Source: Siphonodentalium dalli (taxonomy: Eukaryota > Mollusca > Scaphopoda > Gadilida > Siphonodentaliidae). From it: 64,000 nt of DNA. The position numbers and the translations under genes were made by a program. Position 1 is the stretch's first letter, and each line of letters opens with the position of its first letter. Shown piece by piece: positions 46,723-58,435 of this stretch. Location: assembly GCA_032622095.1 (NCBI GenBank), contig CP136063.1, positions 87,893,980 through 87,957,979 of the forward strand, given 5' to 3'. A model generated the notes under the pieces. The model saw only the letters and a list, made by a program, of their open reading frames with translations. It was not told the DNA's origin and did not search any database.

Positions 46723-47440
46723 TATATATATATATATATATATATATATACTAGCAGGTGATCCGACTTCGTCCGGGCTTTGACCTTGAATTGACCATTT
46801 TGAAGGTCAAAGTCAGGTTGGGGCCACGATTCAACCCGTCCAAAACACTCCCCGGACAAAGGTGACCCTAGGTATAAAATTTCGTCGAAATCCGTCAGTT
46901 TACCCGATTTGACCTTGAATTGACAATTTTGAAGGTCAAGGTCAGGTCGGGGTCACAATTTGACTGGTACATGAGACTTCCCGGACAAAAGTTCCCCTAG
47001 GTAACAAGTTTGCACTCAATCGGTATAACGGACACACACATACATATATATCATTTGTGGGTACCCGTTTCAAGGTGAAGGTCACCTCGGGCGGAAAAAC
47101 TGACCCGATGAAAATCTCCCCCATTCCTAGGAACCCCTAAGTACGAACACAGACATAAGGATCACACAACACGCTCATGTCTGGACACAGACACAACACG
47201 CTCATGTCTGGACACAGATACGCTCTTTATCAACGACACTGCGGATACGAACGCTCTTTAACTATCACGCGATTAATCCCACAATTCCAAGACGGCGGCA
47301 GTGGGAATGGAGAATGAGTGCTCGGAGCTTCTCAAAAGCAAGGCGACGGCACTTCATCTGGGTTTTTACCCTTAGATAGGAAGTTTGGTCGAAATCCGTC
47401 CGGCAGTTTTCCCGGCCATAGCTAACAGACAAACAGAAGT
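46723..47440 (+). repeat. (TA)14 followed by a tandem repeat with nuclear-receptor-like half sites
   Basis: (TA)14 at 46723-46750. Then units of about 128 bp at 46772 and 46902, with degenerate units near 47070 and 47320. Each good unit has TGACCTTGAATTGAC followed by TTTTGAAGGTCA; the second contains TCAAGGTCA, the consensus extended half site bound by ERR/SF-1-type receptors (established). ATTTCGTCGAAATCCGTC recurs in the unit and near 47388, a phrase also common in 3' regions of invertebrate retroelements. A 27 bp duplication (CACGCTCATGTCTGGACACA) lies at 47167-47222. Confidence 0.65.
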
Positions 47441-47760
47441 CCCAAAATATATATTAGAAGATAGCGCTGGTTATACTGATTCACATAAAATATCAACAGG
47501 GACGTGGCTAGAAGTTATCATTTGGGGAACACACTGCGCCTCCTTGAACTAGACCGAAATTCGCAAGGCCAGGAAAAGCCATTTGCGTCACTGTGTGAAA
47601 CACCCCCAAACCACATCCCCTATCGCCACCTTCCTGAGTATCACGAGTGTCCTTTGCTAAGCTGGCCCATCTGCATTGTGTGAAGCACCCTCAAACCACA
47701 TCCCTGTCGCCATGCTCCTGGGTATCACGAGTGTCCATGCTAAACTGGTCCATATATATG
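47441..47760 (+). repeat. Repeat S relative containing a two-copy tandem of about 90 bp
   Basis: CAGGGACGTGGCTAGAAG opens it at 47500. AAACCACATCCC, TCGCCA.C.TCCTG and GTATCACGAGTGTCC recur at 47610-47650 and 47693-47730. Confidence 0.5.
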
Positions 47761-48648
47761 CATTTGTTTTCCCAAAATCCACAACTGAAAGGGTTATAGG
47801 CACATGACAGACAGCATTGTTGTGACAACACCCGACATTTGCAATAATACACGATTATCGCGCTTGAAAGCAGAACTCAATAGATGGAGATTACCAATAC
47901 AAAACCGATCCCAAACCCAAGCAATTGGACAGTCTTATTTCATTAGTGTCGCTGTCCTCCATGAAATCTAATTAGTTAAATAAACTAATGCAAGGCGTGC
48001 TTGCCCTTACATACCCCCACGGCTGTTTATATTGCTAAACTGACCACAAAGGGACGTAAGTGGCACAAAGTTGGGGTTCTTGTCAGCATTGTCTAGTTGA
48101 GTGACCGTTCGGTTTAGTTCATGTTGGCCTTCATATTTGACCATTGTGCATGTCGTTGTTGTATGCTCCAACAATTGCAACAATGCCTTTGAAAACCGTG
48201 GCTATTGTTAACAAACTCTTGCCTAATCCCAATTGTGACTAACACTACGTATATAGCAACAGGCTTATAAATACATTCCACCGATGATTAATATACTGTA
48301 CAAACTGCATGGTGGCAAACGTACTTCAGATCTGAATGCCAGTGTTATATAATCATGGCAATTCTTGATTAAGCGATACTAAAATTAGGTCAACATCTGT
48401 TCAGATGCACTGTAAAAAATAAATGTTTAATTCTTGTATTGGAAGTCATGCATGTCAAATGGTGCATATTCATCTGAAGTAGCGTCGAATTTGTGGAATG
48501 GTTGCCATAAAATATTGGTTAGTATGTGTCAATTTTGTGTCCATTGGTTTCAGTCTGTATATTCTCCAATACCGCTGGATATATTGACAGTGACACAACC
48601 AAGTAGCAACCGCAACTGCATGAACGTGAAACAGAGTTTTGAATAATA
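47761..48648. other. Intronic, nothing recognised
   Basis: No frame or repeat identified; 48434-48646 is open for 70 codons without a motif. Confidence 0.3.
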
Positions 48649-48871
48649 CGCCTTGTCAGTGAGTCGCGACCATATTGGATCCATCCAGCCCTGTTCCGTT
48701 TTTTGTAGTGCTACATGTCAAAGTTCTGGAGTAGCATTCCAAAAAATAGAGCTTTGGAATATTCATAAATTCCATATATGGAATGCTACTCCAGAACTTT
48801 GACCCGTAGCACTAAAACAAAACGGAACAAGGCTGGGGGATTCAATATGGCCGCGACTCAGTGACAAGGCG
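48649..48871. mobile_element. 223 bp foldback MITE (family A, copy 1)
   Basis: CGCCTTGTCAGTGAGTCGCG at the left and CGCGACTCAGTGACAAGGCG at the right are inverted; the complementarity continues through CATATTGGATCC, AAACGGAAC, GTGCTACATGTCAAAGTTC and AGTAGCATTCC, so nearly the whole element is one hairpin. Another copy is at 58116-58367 and a half copy at 12609-12698. Confidence 0.85.
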
Positions 48872-48893
48872 ATTGTGACATAAAAAGCAAATG

Positions 48894-49045
48894 CGTAATA
48901 TATATGTGTTACTCCGGCCGTAATATATATGTGGTACTCCGTCCGTAATATATATGTGGTACTCCGGCCGTAATATATATATGTGGTACTCCGGCCGTAA
49001 TATATATGTGTTACTCCGGCCGTAATATAGATGTGGTACTCCGGC
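48894..49045. repeat. 25 bp tandem repeat, six units
   Basis: CGTAATATATATGTGGTACT followed by CCGGC, repeated six times with a two-base insertion in unit 4 and G/T variation. Starts 23 bp after the family A element. The 125-codon minus frame here is a translation of it. Confidence 0.9.
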
Positions 49046-50953
49046 CGTTCAGACTGAACTTGAAACACTGCACAATTGCATTCAAAAATATGGCCACTAG
49101 CACTATCCACTTCAACTAGAGGGCTTGACCCTGGAAACACATTTCGCGTCAGTATTAGGTTCTGGATTACGCTATAAAATCTTAGAGTGGTTGATGTACG
49201 AGAAGATTTATAGCGCTGATACTAAGTGGTTATCATACTAAACAGCGAATAAAAAGGCCGTTAAATGCATACAAGTATAGCAATCATTCAGACGATATTG
49301 CCACTGTTATCGGTGTCTTCGCCGACCTTGTCTGTCAGGAAGGAGTGAAATGCGGCGCTGATCTGCGCACTTCCTGTCGTATTAAAGTCATACGGTACTT
49401 AATGGTGTATTCGGGGTTCCAGACAATTTTTACTATTTATGCTTTGCTTTTTATTCACATACTGGTGCATAAAATAACACGGGTTTGAACAAGAATTGCA
49501 TGCTACCTGCGTGAGTGACACTTTTATGATATTTATTTTATTCAATTATAGCATATAGTTTTTGACGTTTTAGAGGAGCAAACATAATTATTTTGTGAAG
49601 TTTCCAATAACCAAATTACTTTTCTTTTCTATTTACAAGTCTGGTGCTCTGATTTATTTGTCGAATTGGTTTTTCATCATTTTTCCCCCAATGAGATAAC
49701 TCGATAAGTGATGTTAAATTAGACCTTTATGTGTTGTTGTAACTGGAGGTCTGGAACCATGGTGTGTGGCAACTAGCGTTCATTTAAAGTTATGGACACA
49801 ACAATGTTGAGCATTTTTTTTAATGGAAAAACTCCCTTTCAAAGAGTCTATTATCGGATGTGCACATGGAGAGAGCTATATATAGGGGATAGAGTTGTCG
49901 ATTTGGAAGATTCCACATTGCTGTCTTGTCAACAATCAACACGTGTGTTTCTGACAATTGCATCGGGAGAGTGGCACACACGTTTTAAGCCCCTTTGATA
50001 CGTCCACGTCCGAATTAATAATTGCCCCCTTAGAGAAGTTCCGTGTGCACACCTCCCCTTGACCTGAAACTTTTCGACATGAAGAAAATCACTAATATTG
50101 CATTTTATTCTACCGAAATGTAATTATTCCACCAAACTTCTAGTATCTCCTAGCAAATTTCCAACTTTCGTTGGTTATATACGCGAATCCTCACAAAATT
50201 AGGTCACCATTTGACCATTATGAACGAATGAAGCACCGACTAAAATATATACACATATACACGTCACTGTTTCTTCAACAATATAGAGTGCGTCTGTGCT
50301 TTCGACATTTGCCGACCTGTCGATTGTAAAAGTGTTGGAAGCAATTACCTGCGGGCAATCCTGAAACAAATATTTCTGAATTCTTTATTGAGTCTGCGCA
50401 TCGGAGCGAGTGGTCAGAAATACAATTACATTAGGAAGCCGACGGCCTGCACGGCCGATTGAGCGCGACCACAGACAAATGAGTTCGGTTTGATTAATCC
50501 CGTCGTCGGCATCTGTCAGTCAGAATGGCAGGATAATAGAGTTACCTATGGAGGAACTTGTGGAATGAGTATCACGAACTAAGGCAATTTATCATCGATG
50601 TAATAGACCAGGACAAACACCTTGCCAGTACTGATTATTTCTGGCCAGTAAATATAGACAAAAAGTATTTTTGTGTAGGCGAGGAAAATGGGTTATGTAT
50701 TGTGGTACATTAATCCCGAGGAGAACATAGTTATATGACAAATAAATCAACAAGATACATAATAACTAAATAATAACCAAGAATGCAAGCAAGCAAACAA
50801 ACAAACAATGCGAAAAAGAACTAAAATTTAAATGTAATGTACAAGGAACCATTTCAAGCAGACTGTATTAGGCTGATATTAACTTTGGGTTGACATTTTC
50901 AACAGTAAACTCAGGACACACATGCAGTCGAGGCGATTGTAATTGGATCAGCT
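49046..50953. other. Intronic, nothing recognised
   Basis: About 1.9 kb without a recognised repeat or coding signal. The 68-codon frame at 49792-49998 has no motif. Confidence 0.3.
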
Positions 50954-51354
50954 TTAACCCTTTACCCAACAGAACGGCCCTGTGCCAATGCATTCTCTTA
51001 TATATGCGAGTCGACCATAGGTCGCCTCGCATATATAAGAGAATGCATTGGCTTAACACATTAAAAATTATAAAATTGTTAAAGAATGTAAGAAAAAATG
51101 GTAAAAAGTGTTAAAAAAAGATTTTTGTTTAGGCCAATGCATTCTCTTATATATGCGAGGCGACCTATGGTCGACTCGCATATATAAGAGAATGCATTGG
51201 CACATGGCATAACTGTAACTATCACAATGTGGTCAAGGAGCCGGTTCCAATGATACCCATATTTGTATGGTTCTATTGAGAAAGACCGAAGATATTTTAG
51301 GCTGTTGAAGCTTTATTTGGCCGGTTTTGGCCGGTTTGTTGGGTAAAGGGTTAA
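50954..51354. mobile_element. 393 bp TTAA MITE with two inverted 69 bp palindromes (family D)
   Basis: Body 50958-51350, flanked by TTAA at 50954-50957 and 51351-51354. Terminal repeats CCCTTTACCCAACA and TGTTTGTTGGGTAAAGGG (reverse orientation) fit piggyBac-type ends starting CCC (established for the superfamily). Inside, 50984-51052 is a 69 bp near-perfect palindrome beginning GCCAATGCATTCTCTTATAT, and 51133-51201 is its exact reverse complement, so the palindrome occurs in both orientations 80 bp apart. The right third has GGCCGGTTTTGGCCGG. No coding. Confidence 0.88.
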
Positions 51355-51651
51355 ATGCATGGGTCGGAAATGTCATCAACACCGTGTTCAAACCCTTGTT
51401 TCAACGATCAATAGGAATAAACAACAGTTTAAAAGTTGAGACCGGAAATAGAGTGAGTGTTTCTTGTTTTCAACAAGTGTTTGGTGAAATATAATTATGT
51501 AGTTTGTAGAAAAAAAATTGAATATTTTCCTTTTATTAAAAATAAAAATAAAAAGCACAAATGTCCATCAGTGAACGCTCAGACGCCCACGTTTCAATCG
51601 AAAGTGGAAAGTTTTCCGTCGTGGGTAGTAACCGGTAGTTGGACTACGCAT

Positions 51652-52193
51652 GTTCACGGCTAGATCATGTCACGAATCTCTACTCTGGCTAACGCCCGTG
51701 GAGATCATATTCCACCAGTACAAAACCTGGGAACTTTTTGGAAGTTTTGACAGGGAACCTTATAAAGTCGAAAAAATGATGTGGGGAATATATATCTTAG
51801 TTATTATCTGTTCCTTAATAATGTAATTCACTGTAGGTGAAGGTCCCAACTCGAAATTGCATGCTTTACTGTAACTTTTGGGAGCCGATACCGCAACAAA
51901 CATTCAATTAATTACTCAGTAGAAATTCCATAATTGTAAGAAACCCAAAGCAAAATCACTCACAAAGTCACTTAAATCATGAAATTTCGAGTTGGGACCT
52001 TCACCTACCGTGAAGTAGATTATTAAGAAACAGATAACAACAAAGTACTACATTCTCTGTGTTATTTGTTTCGATTGTATAAGGTTCCCTGTCAAAACTT
52101 CAAAAAGTTCGAAGGTGTTGTATTGGTGTAATATGATCCCTACGGGCGTTAGCCATGCATAGTAGAGATTCGTGACATGATCTAGTTCACGAC
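51652..52193. mobile_element. Family E element, copy 2 (524 bp), 9 bp target duplication with one mismatch
   Basis: Body 51661-52184 starts TAGATCATGTCACGAATCTC and ends GAGATTCGTGACATGATCTA. Flanks GTTCACGGC (51652-51660) and GTTCACGAC (52185-52193) differ at one of nine positions. Further inverted blocks: GGGAACTTTTTGGAAG, AAGGTCCCAACTCGAAATT and its mirror at about 51983-52010. This copy has about 215 bp more interior than 31086-31394. Confidence 0.85.
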
Positions 52194-52466
52194 AAGAGCG
52201 TGAGTATAAAATGAATATTAAGCACTGTTTGGTTTCAGCTGCGAAATCGTGGTGTATCCTTAGTTGCCCACACTTGCGACGTAAAAATCGTAGATGGAAA
52301 GCTAAGGTAGTCAATCACGTGGTTAACCATGACTCACGAAAAAAAAAACCCACGATATCCTCGATTCCTCATATGAGACGACGTCGCAATCGTGTGGACA
52401 GACTATCCACGATTTTGTCGGGCACGATTCCTCCACTTACGAATAGTTACGATTGAATATATAGTG

Positions 52467-53380
52467 TCAAACTCCATGAAGCATCCTCTCCGTTATCACT
52501 ACGATAGATCACTGCCACACAAGGATGGTACTTTGCGGACCGATACATGTATTTTTACGTATCATCGGAACTATATGTAGTCAACTATTATCTTATTTTG
52601 ACCACCACTGGTTTGCAATAATGCTAATTCTTTCGGCATTGATAAGAACAATATGAACTGTGCCAGACATAGACAATTTTAATCCTAAAACATAAGAACT
52701 AAGATCATGTAAGAAATCCTTACCAAATGTCCTTGTGGCAGTGGTATCTCAGCGGAGCGATGGGAGATAACTCTGCCTGGAGTTTGCGTTAGTGTGTTAG
52801 ATTGGAATGTTCAGTTGCAGTGTTTGAGGTGCATGTTGGGAAATTCCAAACTGAAGGGGTTGCAAACGATGTTCATTCAGGCGAACTTATATTTTGTAAC
52901 TAAAACTAAAGTAGGTTTCATTTACCGACGACCATAACGTGATGTTGTAAATTGTAATAAGACACAGTTTATAATAAAAGTCCCAAATTCCATGCAGCGC
53001 CCTCTACGTTATCACCGCGATATAGCACCGCCACAATGATGGCAGTTTGCGGACCGATACATCTATTATTACATATCGTCGGAACTATATTTAGTCACCT
53101 ATTATCTTATTTTGACCACCAAAAGTTTGTAAGAAATGTAATTCTTTCGGTATTGATAAGAACAACATGAACTGAGCCAGACATAGACAATTTTAATCCA
53201 AAAACATAAGAACTAAGAACACGTAAGAAATCCTTACCAAATGTCCTTATGACAGTGGTATCTCAGCGGAGCGATGAGAGATAATTCTGCCAGGAGTTTG
53301 TAAAAGTCCATCATTAAAACTAAAAAAGTAGGTCTCAATTACCGACGACCCTAACAGGGCGTTATACTAAAACACATGCA
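52467..53380 (+). repeat. Segment of about 320 bp present twice in direct orientation
   Basis: 52467-52790 and 52977-53303 share TCACTAC/CACCGCGATA, TTTGCGGACCGATACAT, ATTATCTTATTTTGACCACC, TAAGAACAA.ATGAACTG and GGTATCTCAGCGGAGCGATG at equal spacing (offset about 510). The sequence after each copy (GTAGGT.TCA.TTACCGACGA) is also shared, so the true tandem unit is about 420 bp. No frame; GGTATCTC ... GAGATAA can form a hairpin. Confidence 0.8.
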
Positions 53381-54240
53381 TGCAGTTTATAATCGAAGTC
53401 CAATAAAAACAAAATTACCCAGAGTTTGGAATTTTAGTCTTCAAAGTGAGTGCAGTTGGAAATTATAAGGTGAACACTCCCAAGAACGCTAGACCCTCCA
53501 ACCGCGTGGACCATGCATCATCTCTAGCCACATCTCCACGCTATAGAATGTAGAAAAAGTTAATAAAAAAAAGTATACAGTCAAACCACCTTGAAACTTA
53601 CGAAGCTCTATTATAAGAGGTTAGGATACGAGTTTTCGTGCTGGTGACCGAAAACCAATCATTCTTTTGGACACTTTACAAGATAACACCCGCCGACTTA
53701 CGCTTCTACGCCTCCAATTATTCGCGTATGTGAAATCAAAGGGAGAATTCGTCAAAATTTGATAATATATTTGTTGATAAGAATTTATGTATTTTTCCTC
53801 CAGTAAACCAACAGGCCAACTGCACCAGTGTTTGGTTTTGTTGAATTACATGCAGGGTTTAGACTGTCGGCAGCTGTTATCAAGCTTATACATTAAACTA
53901 TATGATTTGCACCTCCTGTTTATCAAATCTATAGTTTCCACGCTATAGTAATTTATTTGTTCACCTTAAGTGTCCACATGCGTAGATAACTAGTCAAGTC
54001 AACTGGATATTATTTTGACCCCGATAAATTAAAGGGACGGCCTTGCATGATTTGTTTTAACCCTTTCTTTGCTGAATGGATTCTCCCATCAATTATATAT
54101 AAAATTAAACACTGGAATAGTCTACATGTATATTGTCTATCTGGAGGGTTCTTCAGAAATATAGGGCCTAAGCATGGTAGACAGACGAACATATAATATA
54201 TATAAGTGCTCGAATGCACAATGATTCTTATTCATTTTTG
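53381..54240. other. Intronic, nothing recognised
   Basis: Contains a TTGGAAATTATAAGG segment reminiscent of repeat S near 53455. No gene. Confidence 0.3.
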
Positions 54241-54287
54241 GGAAATGTTCAGATAATAAGTTCATACCAACGGCCTAACTTATTATG
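54241..54287. repeat. Family N foldback, copy 3 (degraded right arm)
   Basis: GGAAATGTTCAGATAATAAG, then ACTTATTATGGG 30 bp later in place of the full mirrored arm. Confidence 0.6.
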
Positions 54288-54346
54288 GGAGACCAAATTC
54301 ACATTTATTAATTAATTGCGCTTAAGCATAAATAATGACGCTTATT

Positions 54347-55165
54347 AGCTCAACTTATTTTGTAAGTTTGAGCTATTGCCATGGTTTGGCGTCCGTCGTC
54401 CGTGTGTCCGTCAACAATTTCCTTTGGCGCGGGCTACAGGTCGTACCTTTGGTCTGACCTTTATGAAATTTGTCACGAATGTTGACATTGACATGTAGAT
54501 GGGAACGAGTCATTTTGGGTCATTTGGCCAAAAAACATGGCCGTTGGCGGCCATCTTGGATTTCAAAATTCAATCCATTGTCGCGGGCTACAGGTCGTAC
54601 TGTTCATCTGGGATCGTTCGGCCAAAAAACATGGCCGCCATCAGCCATCTTGGATTTTACTCTTTGCATGACTAAATCCTTTGGCGCGGGCTACAGGTTG
54701 TAGCTTTGGTCAGAACTTCATGAAATTTGTCATGGATGTTAACATTGACATGTAGATGGGAACGAGTGATTTTGGGGTCGTTCAGCCGAAAAACATGGCC
54801 ACCAGCAGTCATATTGGATTTTACTCTTTGCATGACTAAATCCTTTTGCACAGGCTTCAGGTCGTACCTTTGATCAGATCATTATGAAATTTGTAAAGGC
54901 TGTAGATGGGAACAGGTCATTTTGGGGTAATTCGGAAAAAAACATGGCTGCCGGTGGCCATTTTAGAATTTACTTTTTGCATCACTAAATCCTTTGGCAT
55001 AATCACGACATCCGTGATCCGATCATTATGAACCCTGTCATGAATGTTGATATTGACATGTACATCTAGTCTTACTTAGACATTTCAATTAGCACCTTTC
55101 CTACTCCTCCATTTACTGTCAACGATTAAATTATTCCCCTACCTAAGTTGAGCTACAGTGTCATT
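54347..55165 (+). mobile_element. Composite repeat with AGCTCAACTTA ends and a GGCCATCTTGG tandem core
   Basis: TAGCTCAACTTATTTTG at 54347 and CTAAGTTGAGCTAC at about 55143 are inverted termini. The core has about five units (starting near 54424, 54581, 54682, 54843, 54991) of GCGGGCTACAGGTCGTAC, TTATGAAATTTGTCA, TGTAGATGGGAAC and AAACATGGCCGCC...GCCATCTTGG. Unit length about 150-160 bp. Related blocks at 23613 and 62290. Confidence 0.75.
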
Positions 55166-56137
55166 GACACTTTCATTTATCATTGCGATAAAGCGCAATT
55201 GTAGTGATGCTGATAATATATAATTAGGGATTATCATTTTGTACACATACTCACAGTTGACTGTTGAGTACTCACTGCTACTCAGGCTAATTAAAACAGG
55301 TTAAAATTAGCCCAATGCTCCTCTTGTGTTGCTAGGTGATACACCAGGTCATGCCAATAGTTTATGGGTAGGTTAGATAGTAGTTACACTTATGCTTAAT
55401 TCATTTCGCTTAAGCGTAAATGTCCCATTTGTGCGAAAGCACAATGTGTGGTATTTGCACTTAAGCGCTATTATTTGCTATTATTTGCGCTTAAGAGCAA
55501 TTCATTAGTAAATGTCAATTTGGCCTGCCAGCATAACTTATTACCTGCAGCATTGCATAAGAGATCTACTCGTAATGATTATTTAGTAAGTATCTGCAAT
55601 GTAAATTGCTAAGTGGTAAGTATATCACTGAGCGGAAATATCATTCAAGAATTGACTCAATTCTTGTCAGAACTCCCTGTGAAGAACGATAACGCCTGGC
55701 AACAGATGTACTTACAGATTGGTGAAATGTTCAATCCAATGGTTCAAGATGATGCGTATCCATCTTTTTGTGCTATAGATATTTTTCAAGGATAAAATCA
55801 TCCATCTCTGGGGTCCAGCTGACTGTCCTCAGATACGACTAAGTATGCTGCATAGTTTTATAGGACGCTAATACTGATACAATACGGTATACAGTATCCA
55901 GAGTTCAAGCACCAGAGGCTTCTCCCCAGGTAACAAAACACAATTTCCAGAAATTTTGACCAACCTGGGAGGGGGTACTGTACTTCAACTCTATGCTGAG
56001 CCATTATCGTTTGCATAGGTCCCACCAAACATGTTTTATTTTCAACAGAAATGTTAGGTGTAATCAATTGTCTGTACTTTAGCCTCTTCGTACAATTTTT
56101 AAAGAGTTATGCCCCTTGGTTTGCACACACAAAACGC
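55166..56137. other. Non-coding with CGCTTAAG cluster (55385-55505); short coding-like frame at 55613-55795
   Basis: CGCTTAAGCG, CACTTAAGCGC and GCGCTTAAGAGC form a loose palindrome cluster related to 10081-10350. The frame 55613-55795 (..QELTQFLSELPVKNDNAWQQ..) looks protein-like but begins with GTG, has no homologue I recognise and no clear acceptor; it may be an exon fragment. Confidence 0.3.
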
Positions 56138-56571
56138 TTAAAGATGCATAATCCGAATTAACGCTCCCAAATTACTATTTCTTTGGCTTTGGGGGTAAAA
56201 AAATATTTGATTCTAGTCCAGGATTCCACCCACAAAAGCTCAGAGTGATCAGATATCGATTCTTGAATTTGTATTTTTTTTCACCACCGGTACATTTCGG
56301 CGGCCTGGTAAAAAGTTGACGAGCCGACGGTCTCGGGCCAAATTGCGGATGAAGAAGGATAACTCTAAAATCAAGTGACTTTGTGTTAGATATTTGACAA
56401 ACCGGCCAAATTTCGTTGAACAAAATGTTGATAAATAACAGGTTTTGGGAAATTTTATACTATAGTTGGCTGTGGTTAGCATTATTTTTGGGCATTTAAT
56501 CGATTCTGATAAGCGGCATTTCCAAAAAAAATTGTTGTTGTTGTTGTTGTTGGAATCTGATGATATGATTT
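56138..56571 (-). repeat. Family B element, copy 8 (right end lost)
   Basis: TTAAAGATGCATAATCCGAA to AATCTGATGATATGAT, with an expanded TTG run at about 56532-56551. The GTACCTTTAA terminus is replaced by unrelated sequence. Both minus-strand frames (82 and 113 codons) are translations of the repeat. Confidence 0.75.
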
Positions 56572-58115
56572 CAACACAAAAACAGACCATGACAGAGCGA
56601 ATGTCAATAAATAAGCTTCTTCCACCTGATAGAGCTATGTTAGATCTGAGAAATATTTTAAACAGAAAAGTTATCGTAGTTTCCTATAACTAAACACACA
56701 GAGTTGGCCTGCACTGAATACGAAAATCATGTTACGTATCCAAATTTTTCACTTTTTGTGAACTTTCCCAGTTTTGTAAATAATTAAATTTTCAAACCAG
56801 TAATGTCACATTTAACACAGCAGTAATGTCACATTTAACACAGGCTACACTGGCTGTTATGCCCCCAGATACATATTTGTCTATTGTGGCGACAGAATCA
56901 ATCAAACAAACATTAAATTTGAGATTTTCATTTAAAAAAAATCTTCAAAATTTCAGTGTAGATTTGAAATAACAGCGCAGCGCAGCCATTTTTGACAATA
57001 TCAACAGTTAACCACCCATGTTGGAAGATTTAATGAAATCAGACAATTATTGTGTTTGCTGACATAAGAAGTCATTGATTCAATTTCGCTTACTCAAATA
57101 TGATCACAGAATGAGTGGACCATATATGGAAATATGATTTTCTATAATCAAAAGCATTTGACTACTTTTTTCTCTTTAGATTTTGCAATGTTAAAGATTT
57201 TCATTGCCCGGGTATTAGCTATAAACGAAGATCTGGTTTAAAAGCCGTATTTCCCATGGCAATTTATGTGTTTCCATACCCTTGCCATGTAAATGGTGAT
57301 GTTTGAAAAATTGCCAATTTCCTGTCAATTTCCGAATATTTACATCGTGCCCAATTGCGTTCAAATTAGAAATCACCCAGACACTGCTCAGATGGAAGTT
57401 TAGCTAGCCGATTAGAGAGAGAGAAAAGATAAAGATAAGAAACGAATCGTGATTATTTTATAAAAAATATCCATCATTACAATGAATGAGACCTATATAT
57501 ATATATAGTCGTTTATTATTTAATGATTTATAGGGGTCCTTTTTATGACATTTTCTCGTTATTTGATCCTATGTTTGTGGACCATACACTAAATCACCTA
57601 AACATATTGATGAAGTAATAGTTGTTGTTTTATGTGTGTTTTTTTAGTTTTCATTAGCCAGATTCAGCCACACATACGTGTAACTGGTAACGTGTACGTG
57701 TAACTATGGTACATGCATTGCTGTCGAGATGCATTGTTGGTGGTAAAAGTCGCATGATTTTACGGCGCCAAACCCACCAAACTGTCTTCGGTGCGCGACT
57801 ACCGATATGGCAAATGCTTTATATTCTCCCATTGCATGTAGCGTTGATCGCTCATTCGGTCATTAGACTATTGGATAATTCCTCTTTGCTACGATTTCAG
57901 TATGCTACACGATGGACACAACACGCCTAACCGGCATGACCGTGTATACGTGTAGGCGAAATGGTCACCAAGATCATGTGACTTTCGTTGGGAATGACAA
58001 CACACGTTACAAGTTACACGCACGTCTGAACCTGGCTATTGTTGTAACACGAGCTTCTGGTGACATGGGGTACATGCATCTGCATTCTGCGAGTGAAAAC
58101 ATGTCGGTTCTAATA
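56572..58115. other. Intronic, nothing securely recognised
   Basis: The first 125 bases are open (..TERMSINKLLPPDRAMLDLR.. up to a stop at about 56695), coding-like but unassigned. ACGTGTAAC repeats at 57675-57700. Frames 57706-57930 and 57912-58145 overlap and have no motif. Confidence 0.3.
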
Positions 58116-58367
58116 CGCCATGTCACTAACTCGCGGCCATATTAGATCCACCAGGTCCGGTTCCCTGGTTTTAGTGCTACATGTCAAAGTTTTGGAGTAG
58201 CATTCCATATATGGAAGTCATGAATAATTAAAAAGCTCCATATATGGTAATGCTACTCCAAAACTTTGACCAGTAGCACTAAAACCAAGGAGCCGGGGCT
58301 GAAAGAATCTCTGAAACCATGGAACGGAGCTGGATGAATCCAACATGGCCGCGACCCAGTGATATCG
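58116..58367. mobile_element. Foldback MITE (family A, copy 2) next to Wnt exon 2
   Basis: CGCCATGTCACTAACTCGCG and CGCGACCCAGTGATATCG at the ends; internal mirrored blocks GTGCTACATGTCAAAGTTTT, GAGTAGCATTCCATATATGG as in 48649-48871. It ends 68 bp before the Wnt exon 2 acceptor, so it lies close to the branch-point region. Confidence 0.82.
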
Positions 58368-58435
58368 CTTATTGGTTGCATGGGGTTGGTCTTGATTGCA
58401 AGCCATATGTTGCATGTGTTATTTCATAATTCCAG

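Noticed and set aside
48763-49140. 125-codon minus-strand frame
   Set aside because: It translates the 25 bp tandem repeat and the foldback element next to it.
55613-55795. 60-codon frame with protein-like composition
   Set aside because: Begins at GTG, has no acceptor of quality and no family match; kept only as a note in the regional entry.
56249-56590. Minus-strand frame of 113 codons
   Set aside because: Translation of family B copy 8; poly-Asn comes from the TTG/AAC microsatellite.
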